Source: Punica granatum (taxonomy: Eukaryota > Streptophyta > Magnoliopsida > Myrtales > Lythraceae). From it: a stretch of 64,000 nucleotides of DNA. The stretch spans positions 19,379,845-19,443,844 of the forward strand of contig NC_045133.1 of assembly GCF_007655135.1 (NCBI RefSeq), read 5' to 3'. The notes below the pieces were generated by a model, which was not told the origin of the DNA, did not search any database, and saw only the letters and a program-made list of their open reading frames with translations. Of this stretch, positions 38,401 through 50,817 are shown piece by piece. Every line of letters begins with the position of its first letter. Positions within the stretch are counted from its first letter, which is position 1. The translations under genes and the position numbers were made by a program.

Positions 38401-39981
38401 CAACCTAAATTTTCAAATTTATAAGTTATAGCACCCAATTTTTCATAAATTCATTGATTTTTTTTCTTAAAATTTATACTCTAAACAATATCGTAAGTGA
38501 CCATTCGAATCAATACAGATCCAATTAGAATTGTCACGAGCATCACAGTGTAGCCCACTCGAGTTGAGACGTGAAGCCACACGGATGCGTGGTTCGAATC
38601 GATGTATTCCACGTGGCGCACTTTGAATTGTCTTTTCTATGGGACGAATGAATCAAAGTCCCCACAAAAGAGCACCCATCATCATCATATCTCCATCATC
38701 TTCATCCCTTTAAGGAAAAAACCACCCATAAAAGGAAAAACAACCAGATATAGAAATCAAGTAGTAATAATGCTATGATAGTGGCTGAAGTGCAAGTGGA
38801 TTTATATACGCACATATATAACTCATATTAATATATATATATATATATATACACACACATATATGTACATTAATAATTGGAAATATCAGGAAGAAGAAGA
38901 GGGACACCTGTCCAGCTCTGCTGAGCAGAACCAAGCTGATCAGGGGAAAGCGGACATTCTGCATTCAATTTGTTGAGGGGACCAATTACAGGCCCCAATT
39001 AAATTGTCTTTTCTGGTCTGCTCGACTAAATATTACGTGAGTATTACTTAAAAATTTAATTATATAGAATTCAAAACACTTAAAAATGGAGAATTAAGTC
39101 CCCTAATATATTCATAAATTTCTACTTATAAACATTTAAATTGTAGTAAATGAGTAACATTCAATTAATATCTTTCTTTCTTGTTATCTACAATTCAAAT
39201 AGAAACAAAAGGAAATATCAATTTATAGGAAGGAGGATAAAAAAGGTGGAAAGTTTCGGTAACAACTTTATCGTTTAAAGAGAATGGATAGTCTTATCAT
39301 AAGAATCGAATCTGAAATTTCGAATTTGAGAATTTGTATCATTGCGCTGTATGTTCCTTCTCCAATAAATACCTTCTGATTCCAAGTGTATGAACAAGTA
39401 CCACTTTATTAAACTCATTTTCGTAAACCAACGCCGTTGTTTTGTACTAATATGACCAACTCTATTTATACCAAAGCAGACGGTGGGTAGGGACTAATTA
39501 TGGGAAAACTGACTTCGCAATTTGTCTAAATATCATTGATATCACTCACATAAATCATACAAGTCATTGATACACTCCAAGACTACCCCATGTCTGACGA
39601 GCTTCCCTATAATAACTATGGTGCATCAGAGGTAAAAGGTAAACCCATTCTTCTCCTCTCCAACCCTGAGGTACTACACCGGCAAGGCGAACGATGGTAA
39701 CATGAACCACGGCGCGACGAGGGAGTAGCAATGGGAAGAAAGTATGAATTGGAGAGACCAAGAGTAAGGAGTCTCCGAACCCCATTGCGGGGGCAATGTC
39801 AAAATGGCACGGGTTACCATATCCTGTCCCTTTTTTTATCAATATTGACACGTGTTCATATACAAAATTAAGAATTTATATTTTTTCTTTGAATATATAA
39901 TATGGATTACTTTGTTTTTTCGGCTGCTTTCTCTCTTTTTGACGAAAAATTGTATGGAATCGGGCATGAACTGAGGATAAG
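35465..39981. other. AT-rich intergenic DNA
   Basis: No gene is supported. It contains a GC-rich island at 35945-36020 similar to the cores of the MULE-like MITEs, a possible SINE at about 37262-37350 (GGTAATGGCGCGAGAC with a later GTCAAAGTTTCGAG), a minus-strand copy of the tRNA-like SINE at about 37945-38085, and a TA/CA microsatellite at 38830-38860. Confidence 0.45.
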
Positions 39982-40559
39982 TAGGGGTGATCAGTTCTGG
40001 ATACCTTGTATTTTTCATAATATTCGGACCCTATCCTGTAAGGGACATGTTCTAAAATTTTGAAACCGGACCCTACCCTGTTGAATCATGGAATCGGAAC
40101 CTACCCGGAACCTGTATTATATCACAGGTTCCGAGTACTCTGTTGGAATCTGTAAATTTTTTTCTCGCTAAATAAAATCGAAAATATCACATACATAATC
40201 AGTAATCACGCCAAATAGAATATCAACAAAATTTAAATTAATCCACAACAATGAAATAATAATATGTTTCATCAATCCATCGATAAAATTGAATATCCAT
40301 AATACGATCTCACACAACAAAGTGTCTCTGTTCTGATTCATTAGAGGAGATAGTAACTTTGCTCTTTTCTCTCTTTTTTTTAATAAATAACCGGTTCCGG
40401 GTATCCTGTAGGCAGGAATCGGAACGGGAATCGATTTTTATAGATTCCTAATTTTAATACCCGGAACCTACCCTATTTTTAATACGAGCTATCCAAACCC
40501 TACCCGTTAGGATAGGTTCCAATCGATTTCGGGATACCCGGTACCAGTGCACACCCCTA
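39982..40559. mobile_element. Non-autonomous hAT-like element
   Basis: It starts TAGGGGTGATCAG and ends as the reverse complement of TAGGGGTGTGCAC. It is flanked by the exact 8-bp duplication AGGATAAG (39974-39981 and 40560-40567). The 578-bp interior is filled with degenerate GGAACC/GGGTATCC/TACCCG words in both orientations. No coding capacity is seen. Confidence 0.78.
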
Positions 40560-40567
40560 AGGATAAG

Positions 40568-42411
40568 GAGTTCCAATCCCAACTCCTGTTACTAACCCCC
40601 AGCCGTTGGATTGGATTGTACTGATCTGAGCCAACGGGCCATGTGTTCGTTTGGTCATGCATGCACTCCTCTGGAAGATTAGATCGCGTGGGGTGGGGGC
40701 CAGCAATTGATTGAACCCTTTTCATCACATGGGCTGCTTAGTTTTAGGGTTTAGGCGTTTTCCTTCTATAGTAATATAATATATTTAATTAATAGCAATA
40801 ATGCATAACATTTTTAATCTGTATAATACATACTACTCCAATAAACAAGTTTTCGTATCTAACACTTGCGAAATATGCATCCATAAAGTTCACATGTGTT
40901 TTGCAAAGTCGACTATTTGCCAAGACTTGTCGGACAGTTCATCTCAAATCAGTTAAACTACGTAAAAGATTCCACCTCCGATCATAATAGTGTACGGTGG
41001 AGGCAGGCCCGTCCCGTAACGACTCACCTTTGTTAAGCAGCAGTTGAGCTAGTTACACATGCAGCGACTCATCATTCTTGGACACACCAATTCACCTCGA
41101 CGGATAATAAATCATCTTATGATTGACAAGTAACTTGTTACCCTAATTCTAGCATCGGAAATTCTCATGCATTAGACAACAGATTTCTATATCTATCCGA
41201 CAAATTTCAAAATTGCCGAAATTCAAATAACCTCTAATATATATCTTGTTGAAATATATAATGTGCCGACTGATTATCTAATTTTGTATTCTCCTTTCCA
41301 TTTGGGGTTCATTGGTTATCGGTCTGTCCTACGAGGCCTGGTCATTTGTTGTTTGACGATTTGTCTAGGGCTTCCTTACCACGTTTTTATACCATTTTCT
41401 TTATCCCCTCAGCTGTTCTTGGCTCCTCATTTGTTTTTATAAAATTTTTATAGTTATCTTGTCCACGTGTCACGTCCATGCATGCAGAGAGCCCGCCATC
41501 AAACTAACTCAACTAACTGTTAGTATTTTTTTAATGAAAATTAACAGCGTGTTAGATCTGAAAAAGAAAAAGTCATTTGTATCAAGACATTATAACATTT
41601 AAAAATGTACTAGAATGTTAAAATCGGATAAAATTTGTGCTATATAGTGCATTTTTATGAAAAAAATATATGTGATTTTTTTTTTGGCACGGCCCCAATA
41701 GAAATTGATCATAAATTGATTGGATGGGAAGAGCTGAGATCTCACCACTGTGTCCGCAAATAAAAAGGAACTTCTTCGACCAGGATAAGGACAAGGGGCT
41801 CCGTTGAACTCATCAAGCTGGAGGAGATTCCCCCAGCGGGCCATGAGGTCAATAGGCCGATTAATTAAGATAAATGAAAGAAGGAAAGCTTTATTTCTTA
41901 ATCATTCAATTCGATTGGACTGAATTAATTGAGACTTAAATATCAAGGTATATATCATAAAATAAATAAAAAATAATTATATAATTGAATACGTAAATTA
42001 TTTGACACGAATTAATTTTGAAACTTCTTAATTTTATGTGAGAATTTGTGTCAGTATTTTGCAATTCTTTTCTCGATTCCACCCCTTTCTTTTTCTTTTA
42101 TTTTTCTTGTTATCCTCAGGAAGATAATTCTTTTTATTAATTCCACCACATTCGTGGATAGTGTCGTTTGTGAAATGTAATTCTCAATGTCCCTTCGCAT
42201 CCTTTACGCCATCTTCCAGATTGTACCCTTTAACATCTCCAACAAGAGGATGGACACAAGAGGTTCCCAACCAAAGGGAGGTATAAATTGGCCTTTATTC
42301 TTTGTATTCATTGACAAGGATTCGAACTCGAGGTGACAATCGAGTCGTTACGTTGTTCCATTGATATGACTAGTTGAAAATGAGTCGACTCCTGAGAAAT
42401 GCCGACATGCA
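40568..42411. other. Intergenic DNA
   Basis: No gene is supported. Bases 41683-41850 look like a retroelement-related fragment after a T-run, but I cannot classify it. Confidence 0.35.
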
Positions 42412-42419
42412 TATGCCAT

Positions 42420-43018
42420 TAGGATCAGCAGTATTTGACACGATATGATAACACGACATGAATATGATACAGAGTTAAACGAATTTGGATTAAGGCTAAA
42501 TGTGTTTCGGGTCGAAACGAGTTTGATCCATTTAGACATGATAAATAATCGTGTTTAAACGGGTTCAACCCTTATAATTCATTTAGACACGGTTAAATTC
42601 GTTTATATTATGTGTTATCGTATTAATAAATTTGTTTTGCATATTGTATCAATTTATAGAAGAATGTACACTAAAATATCTAAATTTGTTTATATAAATC
42701 ACCCGTTTATGGTGCTTTTATCATGTCAATGTGTTAGTAATGTGTAATTAAAGTTAATAGTGTTATATCATGTAGGTATAATATGTACCTAAAGGTAATA
42801 GTGTCATATCGTGTAGATAAGTATACATACACATTTAGACACGCTTAGTTAAACGGGTTAGATGTGCTGTGTTCGTGTTAACCCGTGATTAAACATTTCG
42901 TGTTTGAAAATCTTGAAACGTTTATTAAACGTGTCGTATGGGGGTTCAGAACTTTCTGACATAAATCCGTTTAGACACGATCTGTTTAAGCACGACAAGA
43001 CACACATTGACATCCTTA
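42420..43018. mobile_element. Non-autonomous hAT-like element upstream of CYP94
   Basis: It starts TAGGATCAGCAG and ends as the reverse complement of TAAGGATGTCAATG. It is flanked by the exact 8-bp duplication TATGCCAT (42412-42419 and 43019-43026). The subterminal GACACGATATGATAACACGA-type words are shared with the element at 13186-14239, so the two are relatives. Its right end is about 240 bases upstream of the CYP94 TATA box. No coding capacity is seen. Confidence 0.75.
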
Positions 43019-43258
43019 TATGCCATTGACATGACCATTGATAATACTGATTTTTTTTTCTAGATTGAGAATGATAAGTAATTTCATCTATTTAAAAGGA
43101 TAATTTAATAAAAAATTAAGTTAATCAAAAATCATATTCCAAAATAATGACACGTCCTTATTTAATAAGCGGTGATGATTTAGCACGTAGCCACCTCCTA
43201 ATAGAGGCTCTTGCCAACCGAACCGGTCCGCAAGAGCCTCCCCATATAGATTTCCTCT

Positions 43259-43266
43259 TATATAAA
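43259..43266 (+). promoter_or_regulatory. TATA box of the CYP94 gene
   Basis: TATATAAA lies 196 bases before the start codon, in the expected place for a transcript with a 5' leader of about 165 bases. Confidence 0.6.
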
Positions 43267-43461
43267 GGGGTCACAAACAAGTGAAGAAACTTGCAAGCAA
43301 TGGTTCATCAGTAGTTTTCGCTAGTGACCTCGTCCCTCTCCCTCTACCCTCTCATCATCACATGAGCTCATTTCGAGATCCCGAAGGACTAGAGAGATAG
43401 GTAATTTTCCCTACTTCGTCCTCGTATCGAGAGTGTTTGCAAGTAATATATATTTGGATCG

Positions 43462-44985
43462 ATGGAGATATCGTCCATTCTCTTCGTTGCTCTACTACTT
43501 GTCATGCTTGTTGTTTTCCTCCTGGAACTGATGACATGCAAGCCCCCACGAGCTGGTCCCAAACTATTTAACCACTGCCCACCGTCTTATCCCATCATCG
43601 GGTGCTTGCTTTCCTTCTACAAGAACCGACGCCGGCTTCTGGATTGGTACACGGAAATGCTATCCCAGTCTCCCACGAGCACAATCTTGGTGCAGCGGCT
43701 CGGAGCTAGAAGGACCATCATAACGGCAAACCCTAAAAATGTCGAGTATATGCTCAAGACCAACTTCAAGAACTACCCAAAGGGTAAGCCCTTCACAGAT
43801 ATCCTAGGGGATTTCCTCGGTTCCGGTATATTTAACGTCGATGGCGAGCTTTGGTGGAAGCAACGTAAGCTAGCAAGCCACGAGTTTAGCACGAATTCCT
43901 TGCGAGATTACGCCATGAATGCACTTCGGAAAGAAGTCAAGAACGAGTTATTGCCAGCACTGGAGCTTGTGGCCGAAGACGGCCAGACAGTGGATTTGCA
44001 GGACTTGCTCAAGCGACTGACGTTCAACTTGATATGCAAGGTCTCGTTGGGGATAGATCCTTGCTCCCTCGACCTGTCGCTTCCCAACTCCCCGCTTGCC
44101 AAAGCTTTTGATATATCGTCGGAGATCTGTGCGAGGCGTGGGGCGGCAACCTTGCTCATCTCGTGGAAGATCAAGAGGTGGCTCGGAGTTGGATCCGAGC
44201 GGAATCTGAGGGAAGCAGTTCAAGAAATTCATACGACTATAGGACGAGCCATCCACGAGAAGATCAAGAAAATGGACGAGAAGACAAGGATTACATCTAC
44301 CAATAGACTGGACCTCCTGTCTCGGCTGATATCCGCAGGATATGATGAGGAAATCATAAGGGACATGGCAATAAGCTTCATCGTGGCCGGACGGGACACG
44401 ACTTCAGCAGCAATGACATGGCTCTTCTGGCTACTTTCCTGCCACCCAGACATCGAGCAAGGACTATTGAGGGAAATAGAGCTAGTCGCGAAGGGAAACG
44501 AACTGGACTATGAATCATTGAGTGAATTGCGACTCTTGGATGCTTGTCTTTACGAGTCCATGAGGCTCTATCCGCCGGTCGCATGGGACTCCAAGCATGC
44601 TATCTCAGATGACTCGTTGCCCGATGGCACTCTCGTAAAATCGGGGGACAGAGTGACTTACTTCCCTTATGGGATGGGCAGGATGGAGGCTCTGTGGGGG
44701 AAAGACCCGCTCGAGTTCAAACCGAGCCGTTGGCTCAGTGAAGCCTACCTTGAGACATCAAGGGAGCTCAAGAAGGTAAGCCCTTTCAAGTTCCCAATCT
44801 TCCAGGCCGGCCCGAGGGATTGCATCGGGAAGCAGATGGCGTTCGTTCAGATGAAGTACGTGGTGGCTTCAATTCTTCGGAGGTTCGATATCAAACCGGT
44901 CGATGAGGGCCGACCGGTTTTCGTCCCAATGTTGACGGCACATATGGCGGGCGGCTTTCAGGTTTCGGTCCACAAGAGAGTCTAA
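43462..44985 (+). CDS. CYP94: CYP94-family cytochrome P450
   Basis: This is a 507-residue microsomal P450 in one exon. An N-terminal membrane anchor (about residues 4-24, ISSILFVALLLVMLVVFLLE) is followed by a hinge. The I-helix oxygen-binding motif AGRDTT is at 309-314, the K-helix ESMR at 365-368, a PSRW motif follows, and the heme-binding FQAGPRDCIG carries the ligand Cys454. YPPVAWDSKHA, YFPYGMGRME and the I-helix context AGRDTTSAAMTW are typical of CYP94. Members omega-hydroxylate fatty acids or jasmonoyl-isoleucine. Subfamily, and so substrate, cannot be settled by eye; it looks closer to fatty-acid hydroxylases than to the JA-Ile inactivating CYP94B/C, but this is a weak inference. Start: first ATG, immediately before the anchor. 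A hAT element sits just upstream of the promoter. Confidence 0.95.
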   Translation: MEISSILFVALLLVMLVVFLLELMTCKPPRAGPKLFNHCPPSYPIIGCLLSFYKNRRRLLDWYTEMLSQSPTSTILVQRLGARRTIITANPKNVEYMLKTNFKNYPKGKPFTDILGDFLGSGIFNVDGELWWKQRKLASHEFSTNSLRDYAMNALRKEVKNELLPALELVAEDGQTVDLQDLLKRLTFNLICKVSLGIDPCSLDLSLPNSPLAKAFDISSEICARRGAATLLISWKIKRWLGVGSERNLREAVQEIHTTIGRAIHEKIKKMDEKTRITSTNRLDLLSRLISAGYDEEIIRDMAISFIVAGRDTTSAAMTWLFWLLSCHPDIEQGLLREIELVAKGNELDYESLSELRLLDACLYESMRLYPPVAWDSKHAISDDSLPDGTLVKSGDRVTYFPYGMGRMEALWGKDPLEFKPSRWLSEAYLETSRELKKVSPFKFPIFQAGPRDCIGKQMAFVQMKYVVASILRRFDIKPVDEGRPVFVPMLTAHMAGGFQVSVHKRV

Positions 44986-45186
44986 TAGATTAGCAGTAAA
45001 GAAGTCATTAAATTAGCAACACTCACTTGTTCGGGAGTTTGAAATTTTGTTTGGACAACCATCCTTTGTAATTGTCTGACATGGTCCGAGGAAAATGGAT
45101 TCTGTACGGAAATCACATGCTCTAAAACAACCGGCTCTTAACAGCGAGAAAATTCATAATTAAAACCATATGGCAGGATCAAAGAT

Positions 45187-45252
45187 CTATACATACATAC
45201 ATACATATATACATACATATATATATATACATACATACATATATACATATAT
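45187..45252. repeat. (TACA)n/(TA)n microsatellite
   Basis: Mixed CATA and TA repeats downstream of the CYP94 gene, in the convergent gap to FIGL1 (44986-45839), which holds no gene. Confidence 0.85.
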
Positions 45253-45839
45253 TAATTATTATAATTATGTCGCCACATAATTATAACTAACATTCAAAAG
45301 ATTGTTTTATCATTTTCTCTTTTTCGTAAAACGTGCAATCGAGACATGCACGTTGGGTTTAATAATTCCACGTTTTTGACTTAAAAATTTGGGAATAATT
45401 AAACCAAGGATTCCTCAGTACTCGGCCATCATCAGCAGACAACCTTTGTCGTCTTTAATCATTCATTAGTATTTAATGAACATTTTCACACTGATCAGAC
45501 AATTAATTATCATAATGGGGCCACCAGGTAAGTTAATCTAATTAATTCCCATAACTTGATTAAAACAAACCAAGGTGTAGAGCACAAACTATTTATAATC
45601 GAAAAATGCCTTTGTGGATTAGTATAATTACAACTAATGCAATCGTTAGTAGTTAGGAGGGATTACTGTAACGAGGATTCAGCAAAACTTGTTCATAAAT
45701 GATGCTGCCTGCGGTCCCCCCCAGTCTAAAAGCTCGATTTCTACTTTCAGTGCTGTTCTAAACACATGCGAGAACCGTTTGTTTTGTATTATCTGATTAA
45801 TGTTTACATCCATTCTCTGAAGATGATAAAAACCAATTC

Positions 45840-48800
45840 CTACACCGCTAGGCTCCCAAACTGTTTGTTCCATTCCTCATAGATACCGAGTTCATTGGAG
45901 GATACGGAGGGTCTCACCTCTTGCATCGCCGTCTCAAAGTCCTGAGACATGAACATCATACATAAGGAACCATTGCACCAACCACATAACAAATCTATTG
46001 TGGCTTTTTATCCATGAATTATGCATTTTGACATAACGTTTTTACCTGAAGCATTACAGCACGCATATCTTCCTTCTTCAGCTTAGTAATTTCGATCCCC
46101 TGTCTAAGGGCCTCTCTCAGTGGGCCCATAGACGCGTCTTTTACCAAGTTCTTCATATCCGATCCTGAGTACCCTGCACAGAAAGATGCATACCAAACGC
46201 GTGAAAAAAAGGAGATGATCACCTAAATTATCCCGAAATCATGGAAAGAGGCACAGATATAGAGGTGCAGTTGCAGGAGAAAGTACCGAGAGTTAACTTG
46301 CATATGGCATTTATATCATCCTCAGAAAGCTTGAAGAGTCCATCCTTCTCCAGGAGGTTACGCACGATCCATGCTCTTGCTTCTTCGGATCATAATATTA
46401 CAAGTTAACCACAGATAAATGCAAATCAGTGGTGGAGAAGTTAAAAATTGAGGAAACCGTGTTGACCTGATGAAGGGAGGGGAATATAGAGTCTTTTGGT
46501 AAGTCGTCTTCTTGCTGCTTCATCAAGCTCTTGGGGTCTATTTGTTGCCCCTAGTTAAACATAGAAAATACCAAATCGCGACATGTTTCAGAACAGCGAA
46601 AGATAATCTGGTAATCTATAAAGAGTGTCCTAGGGAGGAAAGGAATTCTTCACACAGTTTTACTCCAAGCCCATCATCTCATGCCATAAGGCTCAAAATC
46701 CTCTTGTAGATAAATGACATTTAAAAAATATAGAACTAACTACCGAGTATGGGGTCTGTTCAAATACCTATAAGAAGAATTTGCTCACTGCCACTGTCAA
46801 AACCTTCCATTTCAATGAGGAACTGTGTTTTGAGACGTCTGCTAGATTCATGTTCACCTTCTGACTTCCGCTGCAGCCCATTAAAGGTTGTCCAATATCA
46901 TTTCATGGCCATATTATAAGCAATCAGTTAGTAGGATATCAGATTCATGGACATATGAAGCAACTTCCTATTTTCAGACAGAAAGTAACTGTTCTGATGG
47001 TCTAGTTGCCTTGAGAGTAGAGACTCCAGACCATCTCTTTTCTGTCAAGATCAGGTGTTTGGGCATCCCACAGACTGCTGAAAGGAATATCAAGACTCCC
47101 CTTCAGCGGAAACTACTCTGCTATTTGGGTATTTATGTGAATGTTTCTATAAGATTATGTGGAGTGCATTTATCTTTTGTTGCCTCCTTTGTTTAAGGAT
47201 TTGTTTGTACTCAAGGTGGGACTGGATCTCTGCCTCCAGGCAGCCCCGTAATTTGACTTGTATCTTTTTCTTAAGTAATAAGAGCAGTTTCGAATTTATC
47301 CAAAAAAAAAAAAAATGTTCCAATGGTCTCCTTAGTAGCTTGGACGATTGTAACGTTAAATATTAGAAAATTCAACCAGGGAAGTTCATCTTCAAACCTC
47401 AGGAGATACCGCACCTGAGAGAGAAGTGAATCAATCTCATCGACAAAAATTACAGCAGGCTGACGGCAACTGGCAACTCCAAAAAGGGCCCTCACCAGCT
47501 TTTCACCTTCCCCAATCTACAAACAACTGATCTTATGTTAGCTTTCTGATAATGTACAGGTCATATGAGTCCATGAATGGGTTCAGAAGTTTAGCAATAG
47601 TGGCTGCAGGATAACAATACAGACCCATTTGCTGGTTAATGAACTAGCAGATATGTAGAAGAAAGTCGCTTTTGCTTCCCCAGCAATAGCTTTTCCAATC
47701 ATTGTCTTTCCTGTACCCTGCAACGCAAGATATAATTAATGTTCCATCAAAGTATGTTATCTTCCCTGGAGTGATATCCACTGTACCTACCGGTGGACCG
47801 AAGAGAAGCAATCCTCTTCCTGGAGCTCGGCAACCTTTGAATATGTCAGGGCGCAACAAAGGCCAGATGACCATCTCTGTCACACATTTTTTAGCATGTT
47901 CTAGACCGGCTGGTGAAGAAAGCAAAGGTATCAGAACAACTCCTGGAAAATAAAATGACAAAGTGGAATCCTCCCAACAAATGAAACATCTGAATCACCT
48001 ATATCATCCCAGTGAACATTAGGATCTCGATCCATAATCTCATTGCTGACATGTTCAATGAGGCGAGGTTCCAAGTTCCTCAATTTCTCTGGAAGTTCAC
48101 CATCAGGACCGCAAAGCATTTCCAAGCTATAACATAAGAAGAGGTGATCGTCCAAATTAGACTGAACAGTATAAAAAATCACAATAGACAAGTGAAAATA
48201 TGATGTTCTCTTCTTCGTGATTCAAATATCAGGGCCAATCGACATTTATAAATGTTATCTAAATTATTCTTGTCATCAATTTATCGAAAACGATGTCAGG
48301 CAAAAAGAGCTACATATAGGAAATTCCAATAACCAGCAAACAACAGTAAAAGTAGACAGGTCCATTTCATTAGACTAGCCATATTACTATGGGTGCAAGA
48401 AAATACTAGTAAACTCTAAATCCTTTTGTCATGCATTATGAAGAGTTGGGATATACTGGCAAGATAAGTAAAATCACTAAACAAGCCTTTTTTAAAAATT
48501 ACCATCTCTTTGTTGAGTCATCTAATCCATCATCAGACTTTCCAGCAATCCGGGAAGTCACGTTTCCAGAATTGGTACTATTTGATCTGATTGGGGGAAC
48601 AAAGTTTCCACGAACACCCCTTCGTGATGAACCATGTGATCCATAACCCCAGATGCCAGAATCACTTTGTGGGGAGACAGATGCATTAGGTGATCCTGCA
48701 AAACTTCGCTTTTGTCTTGTATCCATTACCTATGAGCAAATAGAAGAAGATATTGTTGATGCTGAGGCTCACCATGAATTATATATGAAACTAATAAACA

Positions 48801-50817
48801 TGAGATATGAGGGAATTACCTTTCACGACCTTGCATAAAACCCTTTTGTCCTTCAGGAAAATAAAAAGGCAAAACATGTAGGAATGTAAAGAATAGTGGT
48901 TTACTACTTTACTATTTATCAGTGGTATGATAGAATCCTATGTAACTCTTGCCTCACCCTAAAGGCACTTGGATAATACAGTCAATCTAAGTATTGACCT
49001 CTGTTCTGCAGTAAAGCAAGGAAGCCGAGAGGGCAGACAAACACCTGGCTTAATAGTTCCCAAGAATTTGCTACGAAAAGGCTCAACTACATCTAGGCTA
49101 TATAAGAAAATGACACTGCTATTCGCAAGGAGCAATCTGTAAAATCATCCTCCAATTATAAATTACTGAGTAAAACATAGCCTAGGTCATGCCATCATCC
49201 ATGCAGCAATACTTTATTCAAAGGTTAGCGAGGACTACATGGGAATCATAGAGCAGAACAGACAGGGCCTTACATTTAAAGACCAACAAAAGTATTTTTT
49301 AAGGATAAAAGTGGGTACCAATTTGGTTTTTGCAGTCATAAATCCGCTGGCAGGTGCCTCTGCATTAGCTTCTTCCATTTTCGATGGCAAATTTTCGTCG
49401 TCATAACTGGGGCTTTTGATTTCCATGTGCATGCATTTTGACCCTAAAGCAGTAGTATGAGGTCTTTCTTCATCTTCAACTTTTGAGAATGGAAAAGGAG
49501 GGGAATCCTTATGATGGTTGTAAGAAGGGGCCTTATCTAGAAGTATGCCTTGTGAGGGGGAGCAATTACTTTTGGAGGCAATAGAACTCTTTGATGGGTA
49601 ATTGCTTCGTCTACTGAGGTTGTTTCCGTACAAAGATGCCAAATTTGCTTGGGAGATAACACGGGATGTATCATACTCTGACTTTCCCTTCCTGGGTGGC
49701 GGATCATTCTGGAACCAAAAGAGAAAAGATTTAGTCGAGAGAAAATTTGATACAAATACAATCTTTGGCTGAAATGACTCTTTTTAGCACATTGGGAATA
49801 TTAACAACTTGCAATAATTACTTAACACAGTAATGTAAATCAAAATATATATGCATCATTTGCTATTCAGTCGTTTGATGTAGTAAACAAATAGGGAAAA
49901 AAGGAGCGCATATGATGCACAATCTATACCGTTTCGCTGGTAGCATCCCTTTTAGCCTGTTGATAAAGAGCACAGAAGTACTTCGACTGAGTGATTTTCT
50001 CCATGTCAATATCTCCATTCATGTGAAACACACATTCCGGAGTTCTGTTGGCCTGCTGAAATGCCCGTCTGAAGGCATATCGAAATGCATCAAGAAGAGG
50101 AGAGCACAACATAACAAAGAAATCAGCCTCATTATATTACTGAATATTTCGCGCCAACAAAAATCTAACACCAAGGGGATGTCGCAAAACTATGCCCCTC
50201 TCCCTCAGGCCTGGCCCTAAGTTCTCCCATCATTTTAACAATGGCAGTAGGATTGATTGGTATATAGATGATGATGCACCTTAATATAATGGCAAAAGAA
50301 AATTCAGCACTGCGCTGCAGCCTAAATGCATGCTCCTCCAATCACGAAATTGTCAAACGAAATTCATCTTCGATGAGCTCAATGTGCTCTACAACCTAAA
50401 ACTGCCCCAACGCCACCGTACTCCCGCAATCCAACATCAGCAGTACAGGTCCAATTAAGCTTCAAACAGTGTTAGCTCTAGTCACCGAATTATTCGAACA
50501 AACTGCCTCGAGAACGTGAACCGAATGTAAGATGTGAGATGGTAATACCTATCCGATTCGGCCACGAGGTTCTGACGAGCAGCGTCGACGTTTGACATAG
50601 CTTCACGGCGGATAGGGCGGATGAAGGCCTCGTCAATGTCTTTGCGGGTCCGCGATTCGAGGAAGCCGAGGAGGCGAAGCCCTAGGATATGCGCGGTGGA
50701 GAAATCGCCCCTCTCGGCGGCAGCCTCCGCCCCGAAGAGGAGAGAGTGAAGCCGCTTCAAGTTCACGTCCACTTCCTTCCGCCAGCAAGTCTTCCCGGGG
50801 CCGTCGGGCTTCTCCAT
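45840..50817 (-). CDS. FIGL1: FIGL1, fidgetin-like-1 AAA-ATPase
   Basis: This is the plant fidgetin-like 1 ATPase, which limits meiotic crossovers by acting on RAD51/DMC1 strand invasion. Coding exons in transcript order: 50549-50817, 49930-50068, 49319-49708, 48503-48729, 47999-48126, 47791-47909, 47625-47717, 47415-47516, 46768-46870, 46467-46550, 46287-46382, 46046-46173, 45840-45941. All phases agree, giving 659 residues. The N-terminal region ([20 protein letters not shown], then [10 protein letters not shown]) is the conserved FIGL1 start. Residues about 130-380 are low-complexity linker. The AAA core has Walker A GPPGTGKT (422-429) and Walker [10 protein letters not shown] (about 476-484), then [20 protein letters not shown] and the VPS4-like C-terminal helix ending FGSLAV. 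One oddity is LTLGYSGSD where homologues have LTEGYSGSD. The intron 46871-47414 holds a LINE-like tail. Confidence 0.94.
46890..47313 (+). mobile_element. LINE-like 3' end inserted in a FIGL1 intron (antisense to the gene)
   Basis: This 544-bp intron is long compared with its neighbours. It contains plus-strand sequence ending TTTCGAATTTATCC followed by 13 A (47301-47313), as at the 3' end of a plant LINE. The 5' boundary is approximate and no reverse-transcriptase motif is visible. Confidence 0.4.

Noticed and set aside
43908..44584. Antisense frames over the CYP94 gene
   Set aside because: Shadows of a well-supported coding strand.
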